Shown in pieces: positions 44,425-55,895 of a DNA stretch of 64,000 nucleotides (the first letter of the stretch is position 1; every line of letters starts with the position of its first letter). The stretch is from the NCBI GenBank assembly GCA_936432065.2, contig OW386286.2, forward strand, positions 265,069,987-265,133,986. The letters are read 5' to 3'. The notes under the pieces are model-generated. The model saw only the letters and a program-made list of their open reading frames with translations. It was not told where the DNA came from and searched no databases. This DNA is from Rutpela maculata (lineage: Eukaryota > Arthropoda > Insecta > Coleoptera > Cerambycidae). The position numbers and the translations under genes were made by a program.

Positions 44425-46005
44425 AACGGTTGAAAATTGACTTGTCTTGTCCTCCCGTGTGCTATGTCCCTTTTTCTATTTAACATTTCAATTTAAGGAC
44501 CTGAAACGGAAGCAAACAGGCTAGGTTATGACAAGTTCAAATTAATAAACAATGAGTTTCAAAATAAATTTAGGCAAAAGTTCTTAAAATGTTTCTGGCT
44601 TTACCTTCAGCTTATTTGAGGTAATTTAAACAAGTATATAATTTAAATAACTTTACTGTTAAATTGCACTTTGTTTTGATATTGATTTGACAGTTTAAAA
44701 CAGGGATTTTTAAAATCTGCAAAGTAGCATGTTATAAGTTTTTTTTGAACAAAAAACCTGGAAGAGGCAAAAAAGGTAACCATTTTGAAATCTAGAATTT
44801 CCTGGTATTTCTCTCCTGATTTGTGAAGTGTTAGGACCTAGTAAGAACTAGGGTGAGTTGGTTGCTACTTATTTTGATTTTCCTGTTAGATATTTACTGG
44901 AGAAATATTTCATTCCAGGTCCTTTTGCTACTCTTGAATGTAAATCCTTTATACACCTATTTCATAATCATTCAAGTCTAAATATAACTGTCTTAAAATC
45001 ATCCTGGTATGATCACTCTGGTATTGAGAGCCTAAGCCATCTAAGTATCCTGCTAAGCAAGCATCATTTTACCCACTGCGTGGAAACATTTTAAGAACAA
45101 GAGTATTAATCTTGTGGGACGCCTCCGCATGGAAGGTTACCTGGTCCAGTAGAACAGCTCATAACCTGCCATTGTTTCTGGGTCGTACCTAACAGCTCCA
45201 CCAAGGATCGCGACCATACAAGGTGCAAGTAGAAGCTTGCACTCAACGAGGAGACTGTAAGTCCATCTTTTTTATTACGTCCGTCTCAGCCCAAGGGGCC
45301 TTTCATTAATTTAACACAACAGTGAGAAGCATTAGCCCATGGTGAAACTCTTATCAACCCGTTCAAACTTTATTATTTTCTGTCGGTGACATATTTTTGT
45401 AAGATCTTGTAAACTCACTAAACAGCTATTATTTGGGTATCAAACTTTTGTAGATAATCTAGAACAAGACAAAACTTAGTCTAGCTTTTACCAGCTCTTA
45501 AGTAGTGCTCATTTATCACTCATTATATGCACTTCTGTATTTCTTTAAACTTAGGATACTACCACACATTTGGCTTGTTATGTTTTGATATTATTTAACC
45601 TACCTGTTGTTCAAGTGGGCAATCGCCGAAATAGCATATAACATTTCCAAATACGCCATTTATTATCAATTATTTCACCTGCTTTCATTTTTATTGTCAA
45701 TTTTCCTTTGAAGAAGGTGGCTGTCAAAAAGTAAATTTCTAACAGTAGGGGCGCGTTCCGTATCTAAGGCACGGAGACAATTAATTAAATCTTCTTGGTA
45801 GAGCTGATCTCACGATCACCTAAATTTATTATTGTTCATTTTTTACATTTATATTTGTATGTTAATACTGCTCAGCATTTTATTAAGTCACTGTTTGTTA
45901 TCTACTTTATCACCATATACACTTATTAAATTATTTATTACGATTATCTCCGATGTTTAAAATAATTTTGTGTTTTGTCATTCCCTTTCCTTGTCCTTGC
46001 GCCAC
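44425..46005. other. 1.6-kb insertion in the right palindrome arm
   Basis: Arm homology stops after TTTTTTCCCTAACTT and resumes at CAAACTCAAGTTCATAATTC. The inserted sequence has a small plus-strand frame (44858-45094) and a less AT-rich patch at 45119-45300. I recognise no family. Terminal repeats are not evident. Confidence 0.5.
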
Positions 46006-47654
46006 AAACTCAAGTTCATAATTCAAAATAAGAGGTAGTTTCTTACCCTGTAAAAGATTATTTTCGTGTACTAGGTCGTAACAGATTTATGGTTTATTCC
46101 TATTAATAAAGCTTAGAGAGTTCAAGTTTTTCGCCAGCTATTGAAGTTTTTATGCAGTTTTGTATAATATTGGGGTAGTTTTCACCCTGTTAAGGGTGTG
46201 TCTCAATTACTTTGTGTAAGCCCTAGCCAACACCCTCGTTCATGTATTCGGCCAATAGACTTATAGTATATTTCTGTTCATGGAAGCTCTATAACTCAAT
46301 AGCGTCATTTTTCCCTATTTTCATCCTTATATAGGGGATGTTTTTGGCCCTTCTGAATTAATTAATGGGCATACGGATACGTCGTTCGAATATCTTGCTT
46401 GCTCTGCCATAGCTGATGAGTATTCATTTTTTGTGGGGCTGTGTATTTTTTGATAGCATCACGTATATCACAACTTCAATCCTTCATATCTCAAAAACCA
46501 AACATATCTTGAAATTTTTTATTCAAGATGTTCTCATTATTAACAATAATTAAGCACTTGAGTGATTTTTGGTCTATTTTTGGTCACTCTCTCAAGTATA
46601 TCTGATAAATATATAAAATACAAGTGTATATACTTAAATGGATTAATCAAGATATGGTATTTAAATGCAATAATTGTCACACTAGTTTTAAATCACGATA
46701 TAAGTATGAATGCCATCAAAATTACCATGGAAAAGTTCCTGGAATTGTATTTAAATGTTTACAGCCAGCTTACAAATTCATAATGTAAAACATATTTCTC
46801 TACGACTGTTAAGAAAACGGCACTCTTTTCTTCATTTTTAGTCCGAAAAACATATGATAATAGTGAAAAAAACAAATAAAAACGGTAAACAATAGCAACA
46901 TTATTTCACTCTTATGTTAGGCGGATGAGTGCATTGAAAACAATTGAAGTTGTCTCACGATCTTCACTTTAGAAACGTCAAATTGCAGATTTCTGTTTTG
47001 ACATTTGAAAGGTATTTATATAAATATGAAAATTAAGCAGTCGTAGAAAAATTTTGTATGTATTAAGTTATTTACTGTTATGTATGTTGAGTTAAGTTTA
47101 GTTTATTTTATTATCTTGTGTAAGTATTGTTATAGCTTTGTACCATCTATAGGAATTCCCTCTAAATTTCATGTATAAGTAACAGAAAACTAAGTGGGTT
47201 AGTTAGTTTGGCAATTATTCCAGAGATGGCACGCGCGGTGTCATAATCTAGAAACGTCGAGAAAAGTGCTGACACCTTCTGGAGCATTGTAGAAAGATCC
47301 AGAGATAATTATCCAGGAGTGTAAATAGAGAGTGAGTGGTCGCACAGGACAGTACAGCTCAGATAGTCAGTACAGAATACTTTAGTTCATATAGCGAGTT
47401 CAGAAACATGAAGAACAAGTAAGCAAAGTGATCAAGTTATTGAGTTATAGTACTCAGTACTCAGTATCTATATATATAAAAGAATACCCTGACTGACTGA
47501 CTCAATGATCTATCAACGCACAGCTCAAACCGCTGGGTCTAGAAACTTCAAATTTTGCATAGAGGTTCCTCGAATGGCGTAGGTATTCACTAAGAAGGGA
47601 TTCTTCGAAATTCGAACCCCCAAGAGGGGGAAAAGGGGGGTTGAAATTTTAGGC

Positions 47655-48535
47655 TTTTTCGGAAACGGTTGTATCTAGATGCGTGAAATTTGCCAGAAAT
47701 ATTTTTTGTTGAAATTTAATAGATACGTGTAAGACGAAATTTCGATTTTCGCTTTTTGAAGGGGTCAAAATGGGGGTAGTAGATGGTTTAAACACATACG
47801 ATGCAAACGGCAAATTATATTATTTTGACACTGAAATAATGTCTATAAATAAGTCATTTTGACACATCAGAAAGATAAAATATTATTATTGTTTCATATA
47901 TAGTGTTATCATTTCCAATGTCTCCAATTTTTACTTTTTTTAACGAAATGGCTAAATAAAATCTAAGTATTACTGGAGAAGTTGTACAACATACTGTTGT
48001 CCCAATTGTAGGCGACGGAACCTGTTTATTCCGTACCCTTTCATTCTTAATGTACGGCTCACAAGGTTAGTAAACAAATAGTCAGCTTTGTGTTAGACAA
48101 TTGGAACGAATTTTTAATTATGTCCCATAACAGTGAGGGCGACAATTACTCTACATGAGCTGAGGTATGTGTATCTCTGAAATCGCGTAAGTCAGAGTGA
48201 CGGGATCTTCTGAGGAAATAAGGAGACACATATTCGATGGTTTTCAAAAAGAGACCCCCAAACGGGTGAACGGAAACGGAAACGATTAGACCTAGAAGTG
48301 TAAAATTTGGCAGAAATACTCTTTATTGTAATCTATTAGACACGAGTAAGACGAAATTTCGATTTTCACTTTTTGAAGGGATGAAAACGGGGGTGGTAGT
48401 TGGTCTCTGAAATAGGTTAGGCCTAGAAGCATGAAATTTGCCAGAAATACTCTTTATTTTAATCTATTAGATATGAGCAAGACAAAATTTCGATTTTCAC
48501 TTTTTGAAGGGGTGAAAACGGGGGTGGTAGATGGC
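47655..48535 (+). repeat. Three dispersed repeats of about 135 bp in the Helitron
   Basis: Units at about 47655-47790, 48265-48405 and 48405-48535 share GAAATTTGCCAGAAATA, TTTCGATTTTC.CTTTTTGAA and GGGGTAGTAGATGG-type words. A further longer unit with TGAAATCGCGTAAGTCAGA occurs at 48177 and 48558. Confidence 0.7.
47970..48165 (+). pseudogene. OTU-type cysteine protease fragment
   Basis: The plus strand encodes VVPIVGDGTCLFRTLSFLMY, which contains the D-G-x-C-L-F-R catalytic start of OTU deubiquitinases. After a stop and frameshift follows KQIVSFVLDNWNEF, then MSHNSEGDNYST, the expected continuation. OTU domains are known passengers of some Helitrons. Only the N-terminal third of the domain remains, with stops, so it is inactive. 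Confidence 0.75.
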
Positions 48536-48785
48536 CTAAAGAGTACCCGTATCTATGAAATCGCGTAAGTCAGAAACGTGATATTCCAGCGACGGGCTCT
48601 TCTGATGAAATAAGGACACGTATTCGATGGTTTTCAAAAAGAGATTCCCCGCACCCGGAGGAGCGAACAGGGAGAGGGATGTTTTTAAGCATGAAATTTG
48701 ACACATACCCGCCCATGTGCTCTCTTGTCGATTAAAATAATATTTTTTTTCGTTTAACTCGCTCTAACACAAAAATAGACAAATT

Positions 48786-49005
48786 AGGTTTCCTCGAGTA
48801 CTATGGATGCACAGTGGGCTTCCTTGAGTACTATGGATGCGCAGTGAGTTTCTCCGAGCACTATGGATACGCAGTGGGTTTCCTCGAGTACCATGGATGC
48901 GCAGTGGGTTTCCCCAAGTACTAAAAATACGCAATGGGTTTTTTCGAGCACTATGGATGTGTAGTGGGTTTCCTTAAGTGCAATGATTGTGCAGTGGGTT
49001 AGTAT
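48786..49005. repeat. 30-bp minisatellite, about 7 units
   Basis: Units of the form GGTTTCCTCGAGTACTATGG followed by ATGCGCAGTG, diverged from each other. Because 30 is a multiple of three, the minus strand stays open and reads ETHCASIVLE repeats. I regard that frame as a by-product. Confidence 0.9.
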
Positions 49006-49532
49006 GTCAATGTTCCTATTTAGACGCGGATGAAGTTTCACGCGGACGAAGTTGCGGGCATCAGCTAGTTATTAATATTTGTTGTAATTAGTACGTAAGT
49101 AAATACATTATTGTTTAGTGTTACCCTGGTGTTATAATTTTCGGATCCACGAAACAGAGTGTTTACAAAAGGGGTGTAAACACGTAACAGTATTAATATT
49201 TTATACAATAAAAAAAATATTCTCCTAACATGTGATTTTTATTACTTACATTTAATTTTTTGTTTGTGTTCCGCCAGGAAACGCATGCACCCACTATTAT
49301 TAATAATATGCACATATATGTGTCAAATTAATTGTATTTAAGTATAATTTAGGTATTTTTGAAAAGTTAGAAATGGTTAAATACAAAAAACAGGTTTCTC
49401 TATTTTAAAACTTATCTAAATTATACTTAAAAACAATCAAATTTGAGCCATTCATGTTGTACTGAAAATTACATGCACACTCTGTAAACTTACAATGAAA
49501 ATTGTCAGAAATTCGTGTGAAATTACATTATA

Positions 49533-51321
49533 CAGGGTGATTCTTTTAAGGCGGCCATTAGAATATTTCCCACTTGCAGATGAGATAGCCATTTGAGATT
49601 TGGTACCGTACCCTAGTCGACCATTGCGAGTCCGAAAACAATAATTTCAAAATGGCGGCACTTCCGGAAATATCAGAAGTTGATACCAACTGGCTTATTT
49701 TAAATGGAACACCCTAAATATTTTTGACTTTTCGAAATGATCATAAAATTCTAAGTCAAAGCATGTATCACACCTATACATAAACCGACCAGTTTCGGAA
49801 ATATTTGACATTTTATAAAAAATTTGACAGGTGCAACGGTTTGCAAGAACCGTTATAACTTTCTTCGTGTAGGAGATCCTTATTTGCTCTTTGGTACGTA
49901 GAAAGAACACAAGATGAGCTACAAAAAAAATATATTCCAAAATTGTATACCAAGTGTTTTATTTTTCATGTTACAATTTGTCAAATTTAAACCTCAAAAA
50001 CTTTTTTATTTTAAATGGAACACCCTGTATTTTTTTACACCAAATTATGTTAAGTATTGTAGGGGTTAAAAGTTACAACTTTTCGAAATATTGTCGATTT
50101 TCTTAAATGTCCAAGAATTTTGAGTAAAAATTTCCATCAACTTACCAATTAGAAACAATTAATATCAGTCATTCTCTTTTGTTAAAAAATGCTAGCACGT
50201 TTAAATTACACCCACGAAGACTTTTAGATTTGTTTATTATTTATGGAGAATGTGATAAAGTAATAATACCAAGAACATGTAACACATACTTGATACCCAC
50301 TTTATTGTTTCATTAGGCTTCTACGTTATTTTTTTGGATAAATTATAATATTCAACAAAAACTTGCGAATAATTCAAAAAGTACATGTGTTAGATATAGG
50401 ACATGCTGATATAAGTCCACCTCAAATTTAATTCTACATCGATTGCCATAATAAAATTTAGCACGTGCCATTTGACAGAGCCAAATATTCTAAAATTATC
50501 CAATATGCGTTTTAGAGTGCATGGTGGATGGTTTCTGTTCTTGTGGGTATCGAGTAGCAAATGTCTTACATGTTCTTGGTATTACTTTATCACATTCTCC
50601 ATAAATAATAAACAAACCTAAAAAAGTCTTCGTGGGTGTAATTTAAACGTGCTGGCGTTTTTTAACATAAAAGAATTACTGACATTAATGATTGTTTCTA
50701 ATCATGGGTAAGTTGATGGCAATTTTTATTAAAATTTTTTGGACATTTAAGAAATTCGCCAATATTTAGAAAAGTTGTAACTTAACCCCTACAATGCTTA
50801 TGCTAGAAAAAAAAAGAATTTAATATAACATAATTTGGTGTAAAAAAATACAGGGTGTTCCATTTGAGGTTTGAATTTGACAAAATGTAACGTGAAAAAT
50901 AAAACACTTGGTATACTATTTTGGGATCTATTTTTTTAGGAAGTAGCTCATCTTGTGTTCTTTCTACGTACCAAAGAGCAAATAAGGATCTCCTACACGA
51001 AGAAAGTTATAAACCGGTACACCTGCCAATTTTTTTATAAAATGTCAAATATCTCCGAAACTGCTCGGTTTATGTATATAGTGTGCTACATGTTTTGACT
51101 CAGAATTTTACGATCATTTCGAAAAGTCGAAAATATATAGGGTATTCCATTTAAAATAAGCAAGTTGGTATCGACTTCCGGTATTTCTGGAAATGCCGCC
51201 ATTTTGAAATTATTATTTTCATACTCGCAATGGTCGACTATGGTAGGGTACCAAATCTCAAATGTCTATCTCATCTGCAAGTGGGAAATATTCTAATGGC
51301 CACCTTAAAAGAATCACCCTG
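49533..51321. mobile_element. TA-flanked foldback, arms about 770 bp
   Basis: Starts CAGGGTGATTCTTTTAAGGC and ends with its inverse, with TA at each border. The arms 49533-50305 and about 50535-51321 are inverted copies at high identity around a loop of about 230 bp. Each arm also contains an internal GGAACACCCTGTAT-type word pair. No coding capacity. The transcript of either strand would fold into a long hairpin. Confidence 0.85.
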
Positions 51322-51471
51322 TATAATTACCTACATGTACAATTACGCCGAAGAATTATAAGAGTATACGTAAAATCACATCACATTGCGCATGCATGTA
51401 TTTTTACAACAGTGGTGTAATTTTACATCCAGTCTGTAAAACTCTAGTCATTAGCACTGGTCACAGAACTA

Positions 51472-51651
51472 CATTACCACGGATGGTAGCTTCGCACCAC
51501 TGCCCGCTCGAGCGAGTGCGTGAACCAAATGTCCAAACCTGCGGCTCTTCTCGTGCTGAGCAGGATTACTATCGCAACGGCGAGTCATCAGTAGTGAGAC
51601 AGTAACCTGTCTCACGACGGTCTAGACCCAGCTCACGTTCCCTATGAGTGG
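51472..51651 (-). rRNA. 28S rRNA 3' fragment (pseudogene)
   Basis: The minus strand reads GGGAACGTGAGCTGGGT, ACCGTCGTGAGACAGGTTA, GCGATAGTAATCCTGCTCAG, then CACGAGAAGAGCCGCAGGTT, GGACATTTGGTTCACGCACT and GGTGCGAAGCTACCATCCGT. This is the conserved 3' part of eukaryotic large-subunit rRNA including the sarcin-ricin loop (usually AGTACGAGAGGAACC). Several otherwise universal positions are changed, so it is a dead copy of about 180 nt. It sits just inside the right end of the 42557-51684 composite. Confidence 0.85.
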
Positions 51652-51686
51652 TAACGTAAAATCAAATGAGTACTTTTTTCAGTGTA

Positions 51687-52399
51687 CACTTCGCCATTTA
51701 TTATTTATACATAAATAGCAAATGCCCGTGCTCAACTTACAAATTTTTTAAAATTAAATATTAATACATTGTATTGTTTGATTTTAAATTTTTTATTTAA
51801 ATAACAATGAAACAAATACAGGAACCTCTGTTTACTCTATAGGGAGAGGAGCAAGGCGTAGCTGAGTTTTACAGAACTGACAGTTTTAGAAGCGAAAAAT
51901 ATCTATAAAGCGTCTTAGTTAACAATTAACTTCAACACCATCACTTCAATTGGTATAGAAGTGTACAAACAATTGAAATATTTTCACGGATAGATTGAAA
52001 TTCCGCCCCAAGCGGAAACGTCAGCAGTGGATTTAAGATAATGAGAACTGAGTCTATCCCTGGGAATATTAGCTGCAAGTGGATTTGTATCATGACTCCT
52101 AGTTTGCAGAAAACTTTTGTTTTCCTCGGATCCATTTCATCCTCTCCTATTTAATTACAACCTCTTAATGTACTTCTTCGTAAATTGATTAAGAGACTTT
52201 ATTTCAGGCCACAAAGAAAATTAGCAGTAACTGGATTAATGATCAGTGGATTATATACAAATAAACGTGGAATAACAATGTTATTGTATTCTAGCTACAT
52301 TTATGAGATAGATTAATTATTTCAAAATTAAATGTTTATAACTAAAACATTGCAAATAAAAAATTGCACTAATATAAAACACATTATCCATAAAAAAGG
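51687..52399. other. Intergenic stretch, no gene seen
   Basis: No recognised coding sequence; no paired repeats. Confidence 0.5.
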
Positions 52400-52650
52400 T
52401 TAAACTTAAAAAATGGATTACTAATAGACTAGTTCAATCTATAAATAAACGTGATTATTTGTTTGCCAAATTAAAGAAATACCTGGATAATACTCTATTA
52501 AAACGGCAATATAGAAATTATAAGAAAAAAAGATTTTTATAGAAACTGCATAAACAAAATAAAAAATAATTCCAAAGAGCTATGGAATACGGTAAACTCA
52601 ATAAAAAATACATCCACAACAAAAATAAATTTAATAAATACAGAGTCCGG
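52400..52650 (+). pseudogene. LINE ORF2 fragment between endonuclease and RT
   Basis: Plus-strand frames read KWITNRLVQSINKRDYLFAK, then YRNYKKKDFYRNCINKIKNN and KELWNTVNSIKN. This is the W-I-T...R-D-x-L-x-x-K / K-x-x-W pattern of the linker between endonuclease and reverse transcriptase in Jockey/CR1-type LINEs. Short and frameshifted. Opposite in strand to the RT fragment that follows. Confidence 0.6.
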
Positions 52651-52679
52651 AGATACAATATAGTATAGTATAGTAAGTC

Positions 52680-53990
52680 GGCTGCAGTGATTACTGAATG
52701 CCAGCGTATTATCGAAATCTATGCAAGAAATGTACAGCCACCTTTTTCAATGTTGCAGTATTTATATTTACCTTAAGGTCAGGAATGGTAGTATTTTGAT
52801 GAGTATGAAATGTCATACAACTTGTCTTTGAAACATTAAAGAACAACAAATTGTTACTAAACCAGCTATAAACGACCAGCATTAGTGTCAATTTTACATT
52901 GGAGCGAATCATGAGACATCAGAAAAAACCGCTGCCCAAGGAATCACTACTTCCACATCCAGATTTTCGATCCAACTCACTCAAAACGAAAAAATTTTGT
53001 ATGTGGAAATAATTGCTTATGGAACTTTAATAATATAATATTTGAAATCCTCTACCCCAAAAACCTATAAAACGATACCCCACATCGGTAGTGGGGTGGG
53101 GGTTGTGATAGGGGGTGGTAGTGGGGGTGGATGAACCAAAAAAATATTTTGAGGTTGCTGGTTCTTGTACACACACTAAATCACATTTTTTTTCATCCCC
53201 TTCAATAATGGGGTGGGGGTGGTAATGGGGGTGGCTAATGCCAAACATTTTTTTGAGACCTTAGCTTCTCTTGTATATACTAAATACCAATTTTCTGGAC
53301 TCTTACCTGCTTGATTTAGCTATTGAACCCAAATTTACCCCAATTTACCCCCAACCCTTTGACGGAACAAGATGAAAATATAATCTAGTTCCAGATCTCG
53401 TTAAAATACATATGTGTACCAAATTTCAAGTCAATATCTTAAACGGTTCCAGAGTAAACGTGCGCACAAAAAAGTTACAGACAGACCGACAGATCGACAG
53501 ACAGACATTTTTTACGCTCAAACTTAAAATCTCGACGTTTCATGACATTCTAAGCCTATTTGAACAATAAAAATTTTTAAACATTTTTTTGTTGTAATAC
53601 TGGGTGGCATCGTTAGCATGCAATGAAATGAAGGCCTAGTTAGTATCGGGTAGCTCATTAATATAAATAATGAACACAATAGGTCCTAATACAGAGCCAT
53701 GAGGGACTCCCATCTTACTATTTTGTTGATGTGTAGGAGGTTTTTCTATTTTTATCAAAATAATTAGTTTTTACCATTTGGTGCCTTTCACTAAGATAGG
53801 AGTCAAACCAATACCTATCTAATTTGTCTAATAATAAGTCCTGTTGATATCAGTCAAACGCCCGACTCAGATCACAGAAGACTCCAGTCGGGCTCTCACC
53901 CTTCTCAAGTGCCTCCAATATTTTTTCATAAAATGAGTGAATCGCTGTGAGTGTTTCTCAAAGGTAGCCTTATGGAGCGTATAATTCCCA
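52680..53990 (-). pseudogene. Jockey/CR1-like LINE RT pseudogene, interrupted
   Basis: Minus strand, from 53990 down: AIHSFYEKILEALEKGESPT, then GVFCDLSRAFD (catalytic Asp region), DLLLDKLDRY, and MGVPHGSVLGPIVFIIYINE. An AND-A-like remnant of the YADD box is followed by loss of homology at 53596. The reading resumes at 52912-52700 with WFSNNLLFFNVSKTSCMTF, the element after the catalytic box. The gap is exactly filled by a hairpin-ended repeat (52924-53596). Stops (for example after CDLSRAFD) show it is dead. Confidence 0.75.
52924..53596 (-). mobile_element. Hairpin-ended repeat (GTGGAAG family) inside the LINE
   Basis: Full-length but for the terminal hairpin: minus strand from AACAAAAAAATGTTTAAAAA to CTTGGGCAGCGGTTTTTT. 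It separates two collinear RT segments. The missing hairpin places the junction a few bases after the point where the hairpin would end. Confidence 0.8.
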
Positions 53991-54685
53991 AAAGGCAACA
54001 CATTAAATTGTATGTCTAATATCAATGGGCTAAATGTACGAAAGTTAAATCTAGACAGGTTTAATACTAACAGAATGTTAATCTAAGCAGTGTGCAGTAA
54101 CAAAATTTATTATACAGTTTAGTAAACTTTTTATTTGTCTTTTTTTGGATTGTTTTATTTTACTGGATTGTAATTTTTTTCTTAAACTGTAAGATCTCTG
54201 AATTGCTGTAAAATTAACGCTTCTTTATATCTTACCCTGTAATTGGGCATGCCTGTTGGATATTGTAATACTAATAAATAAACAAATAAATAAATAAATA
54301 AGTATTACTCATCAAAAAATCCACAAAATCCACTTGTACACGTTTTCTGTTTTATATTCTTCTACAAAACTTATTTAAGCCTTGACGGTATAACAGCCTC
54401 ACAGTAATTTACGATATATAACAATGTCTTGCATTATGTGTACTTGTACCTTCATTAGTGTTCATTAAAGCTCTTAATCATGGGAACCTTCTATGTTAAC
54501 CGTTGTAGCCTAAGCTTTTCAGAGTACATTTTACAGAAAATAAAATACTGTTTTAATTGTTTTCTGTCTTTATTTTCTTTGAGAAATTTAGAGAATAATA
54601 ATAAAGTCTGGTTATTTCAAAAACAATATTATTAGAAACTATACTTTCAGGCGTTGGTTCTTGGTGAAATAACAATTAAATAAAT
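53991..54685. other. Intergenic stretch, no gene seen
   Basis: AT-rich with an (AATA)n-like run at about 54275-54300. It may include LINE 3' or 5' remnants, but no motif is visible. Confidence 0.45.
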
Positions 54686-55212
54686 AAACGTTGCCTAAGG
54701 AATCACCATTACCACATCCAGATTCTCCAGTCTTTTACAACAAAAATTTTTTTAATACTATATATTGTGTAAGTTGGTAGGGGTGGTAATGGGGGTGGCT
54801 AATGCCATTTTTTTTTTTTTGACCTTAGCTTATCTTGTATACACTAAATACCAATTTTATAGACTTTTACCTGCTTGATTTACCTATTCACCCCCCATTT
54901 ACCCCATTTTACCCCCAAACCCTTCGACGGAATAAGATGAAAATATAATCTAGTTAAAGATCCCGTTAATCTACATTAACGGGATCTTAAAGTACATACA
55001 TGTACCAAATTTCATGTCAATATCTTAAACGGTTCCAAAGTAATCGTGCGCACAAAAAAAAAGTTATAGACCGACAGACAGACAGAAATTTTTTTTTCGC
55101 TCAAACTTAAAATCTCGACGTTTCATGACATTCTAAGCCTATATGAACAATAAAAATTTTCAAATTTTTTTTTGCCGTTAGGTACTATACTTCCACTGGA
55201 TGTGGAAGTAAT
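54686..55212 (-). mobile_element. Hairpin-ended repeat (GTGGAAG family), shortened copy
   Basis: Minus strand from ACTTCCACATCCAGTGGAAG to CTTAGGCAACGTTTATTTA. It lacks about 150 bp of the CCACCCC-rich central part. A local duplication, GTTAATCTACATTAACGGGA, is seen near 54963. Confidence 0.75.
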
Positions 55213-55895
55213 TACAAGTTTCAAATACAAATTCCTGTATTAATTTCTGTGACAATGACATGAGAAATATGTATGTATGTATAAGAATGTCCAAGTTTAC
55301 TATAAGTGACCGTTCAGTTTACCAGCATCACTAATTTAGAGAAAACCGTGTATCTGACTTTCCCATAAAATTAACTATTAGTTTATGATTCGATAAAGAT
55401 GAACAAATATGAGTGAACAAACTGTCTGCGACTCTGTGAAATAAATAAACAAATCTATGATGCGAATAAGCGTTACCACTTCCTTTTCATATTTACATGC
55501 CATAAAAGTTGCAATAAAATCGAAATATTTGCAATTAAAATCGCACGACCTTTTAATTTACGACATATATCCAGGTTTGTTCAATCAACACATCTTACCG
55601 TAGCTGGGCTATAACAATCCCGCGGATTGGCATGTACCCAAAACAATCATGAGAGGCTGATAATCCACATCTGTATGTCCAATGCTGCACTATTAATATT
55701 TAAAATAAAATACTACCTAGAGTCACTTCGAATTTCCGTATCTCTAATTTTAACTTTTCAAAAAAGAAGTTACCAACATAGACCTATTACACATAAACTA
55801 CAGGATGCCATATACGTTTAAAGTGCATTACAAAATATAAGGACTATTTGCAGCTTCCCTTACTGTTTACCGTTTAATTTACTGTTATAAAATAA
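55213..55895. other. Intergenic stretch, no gene seen
   Basis: No motif or paired repeats recognised. Confidence 0.5.

Larger units (their letters stand above)
42971..46591. mobile_element. Palindromic element, arms about 550 bp
   Basis: 42971-43545 is the inverse of 46591-46006 plus 44424-44398. Shared words include AGAGTGACC, TATGAGAACATC, GAACAGAAATAT and GGTACATTCACTAT. The right arm is interrupted at 44425-46005. The centre holds further diverged repeats (about 43735-43870 matching 44095-44230). Ends and target duplication are not sharply defined. Confidence 0.6.
47467..49068 (+). mobile_element. Helitron, 1.6 kb, with OTU remnant
   Basis: Starts TCTATATATATAAAAG after an A and ends GTTGCGGGCATCAGCTAG before a T: the TC...CTAG ends and A/T insertion of Helitrons. 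GCGGACGAAGTTGCGGG close to the 3' end is the usual insect Helitron tail. The interior holds a broken OTU-protease segment, three repeats of about 135 bp and a 30-bp minisatellite. There is no replicase or helicase, so it is nonautonomous. Confidence 0.9.
47081..49188 (+). mobile_element. Solo LTR split by a Helitron
   Basis: The left part (47081-47466) starts TGTTATGTATG. The right part (49069-49188) ends AACACGTAACA, followed by GTAT. The last ~110 bp (TAGTACGTAAGT...TTAGTGTTACCCTGGTGTT) match, inverted, 56225-56345 of the solo LTR at 55900-58983. Without the Helitron it is about 506 bp. No internal retroelement sequence. The left target duplicate is not clear, so the exact 5' boundary is uncertain. 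Confidence 0.6.
42557..51684. mobile_element. Composite bounded by TA-flanked CACTGAAAAAAGT ends
   Basis: The two ends share CACTGAAAAAAGT in opposite orientation and are bordered by TA (42555-42556 and 51685-51686). Both subterminal zones carry repeated TGTAAAATTACA-like words: 42573-42820, also 49470-49530 and 51325-51440. After removing the nested units (palindrome 42971-46591, split LTR 47081-49188, foldback 49533-51321) about 1.6 kb remains. That is a plausible size for a nonautonomous transposon. A 28S rRNA fragment lies 33 bp from the right end. The single-element reading is inference; the terminal match is short. Confidence 0.5.

Noticed and set aside
44858..45094. Possible host exon in the 44.4-46.0 kb insertion
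   Set aside because: 78 residues with no recognisable family, no splice or codon signal I could defend.
48784..49041. Repetitive minus-strand protein frame (ETHCASIVLE units)
   Set aside because: Open only because the minisatellite unit is 30 bp; no flanking gene structure.
53027..53248. His/Pro/Thr-rich frame (HPHYHPHPI...)
   Set aside because: Reading of the CCACCCC-rich part of the hairpin-ended repeat; occurs only by composition.
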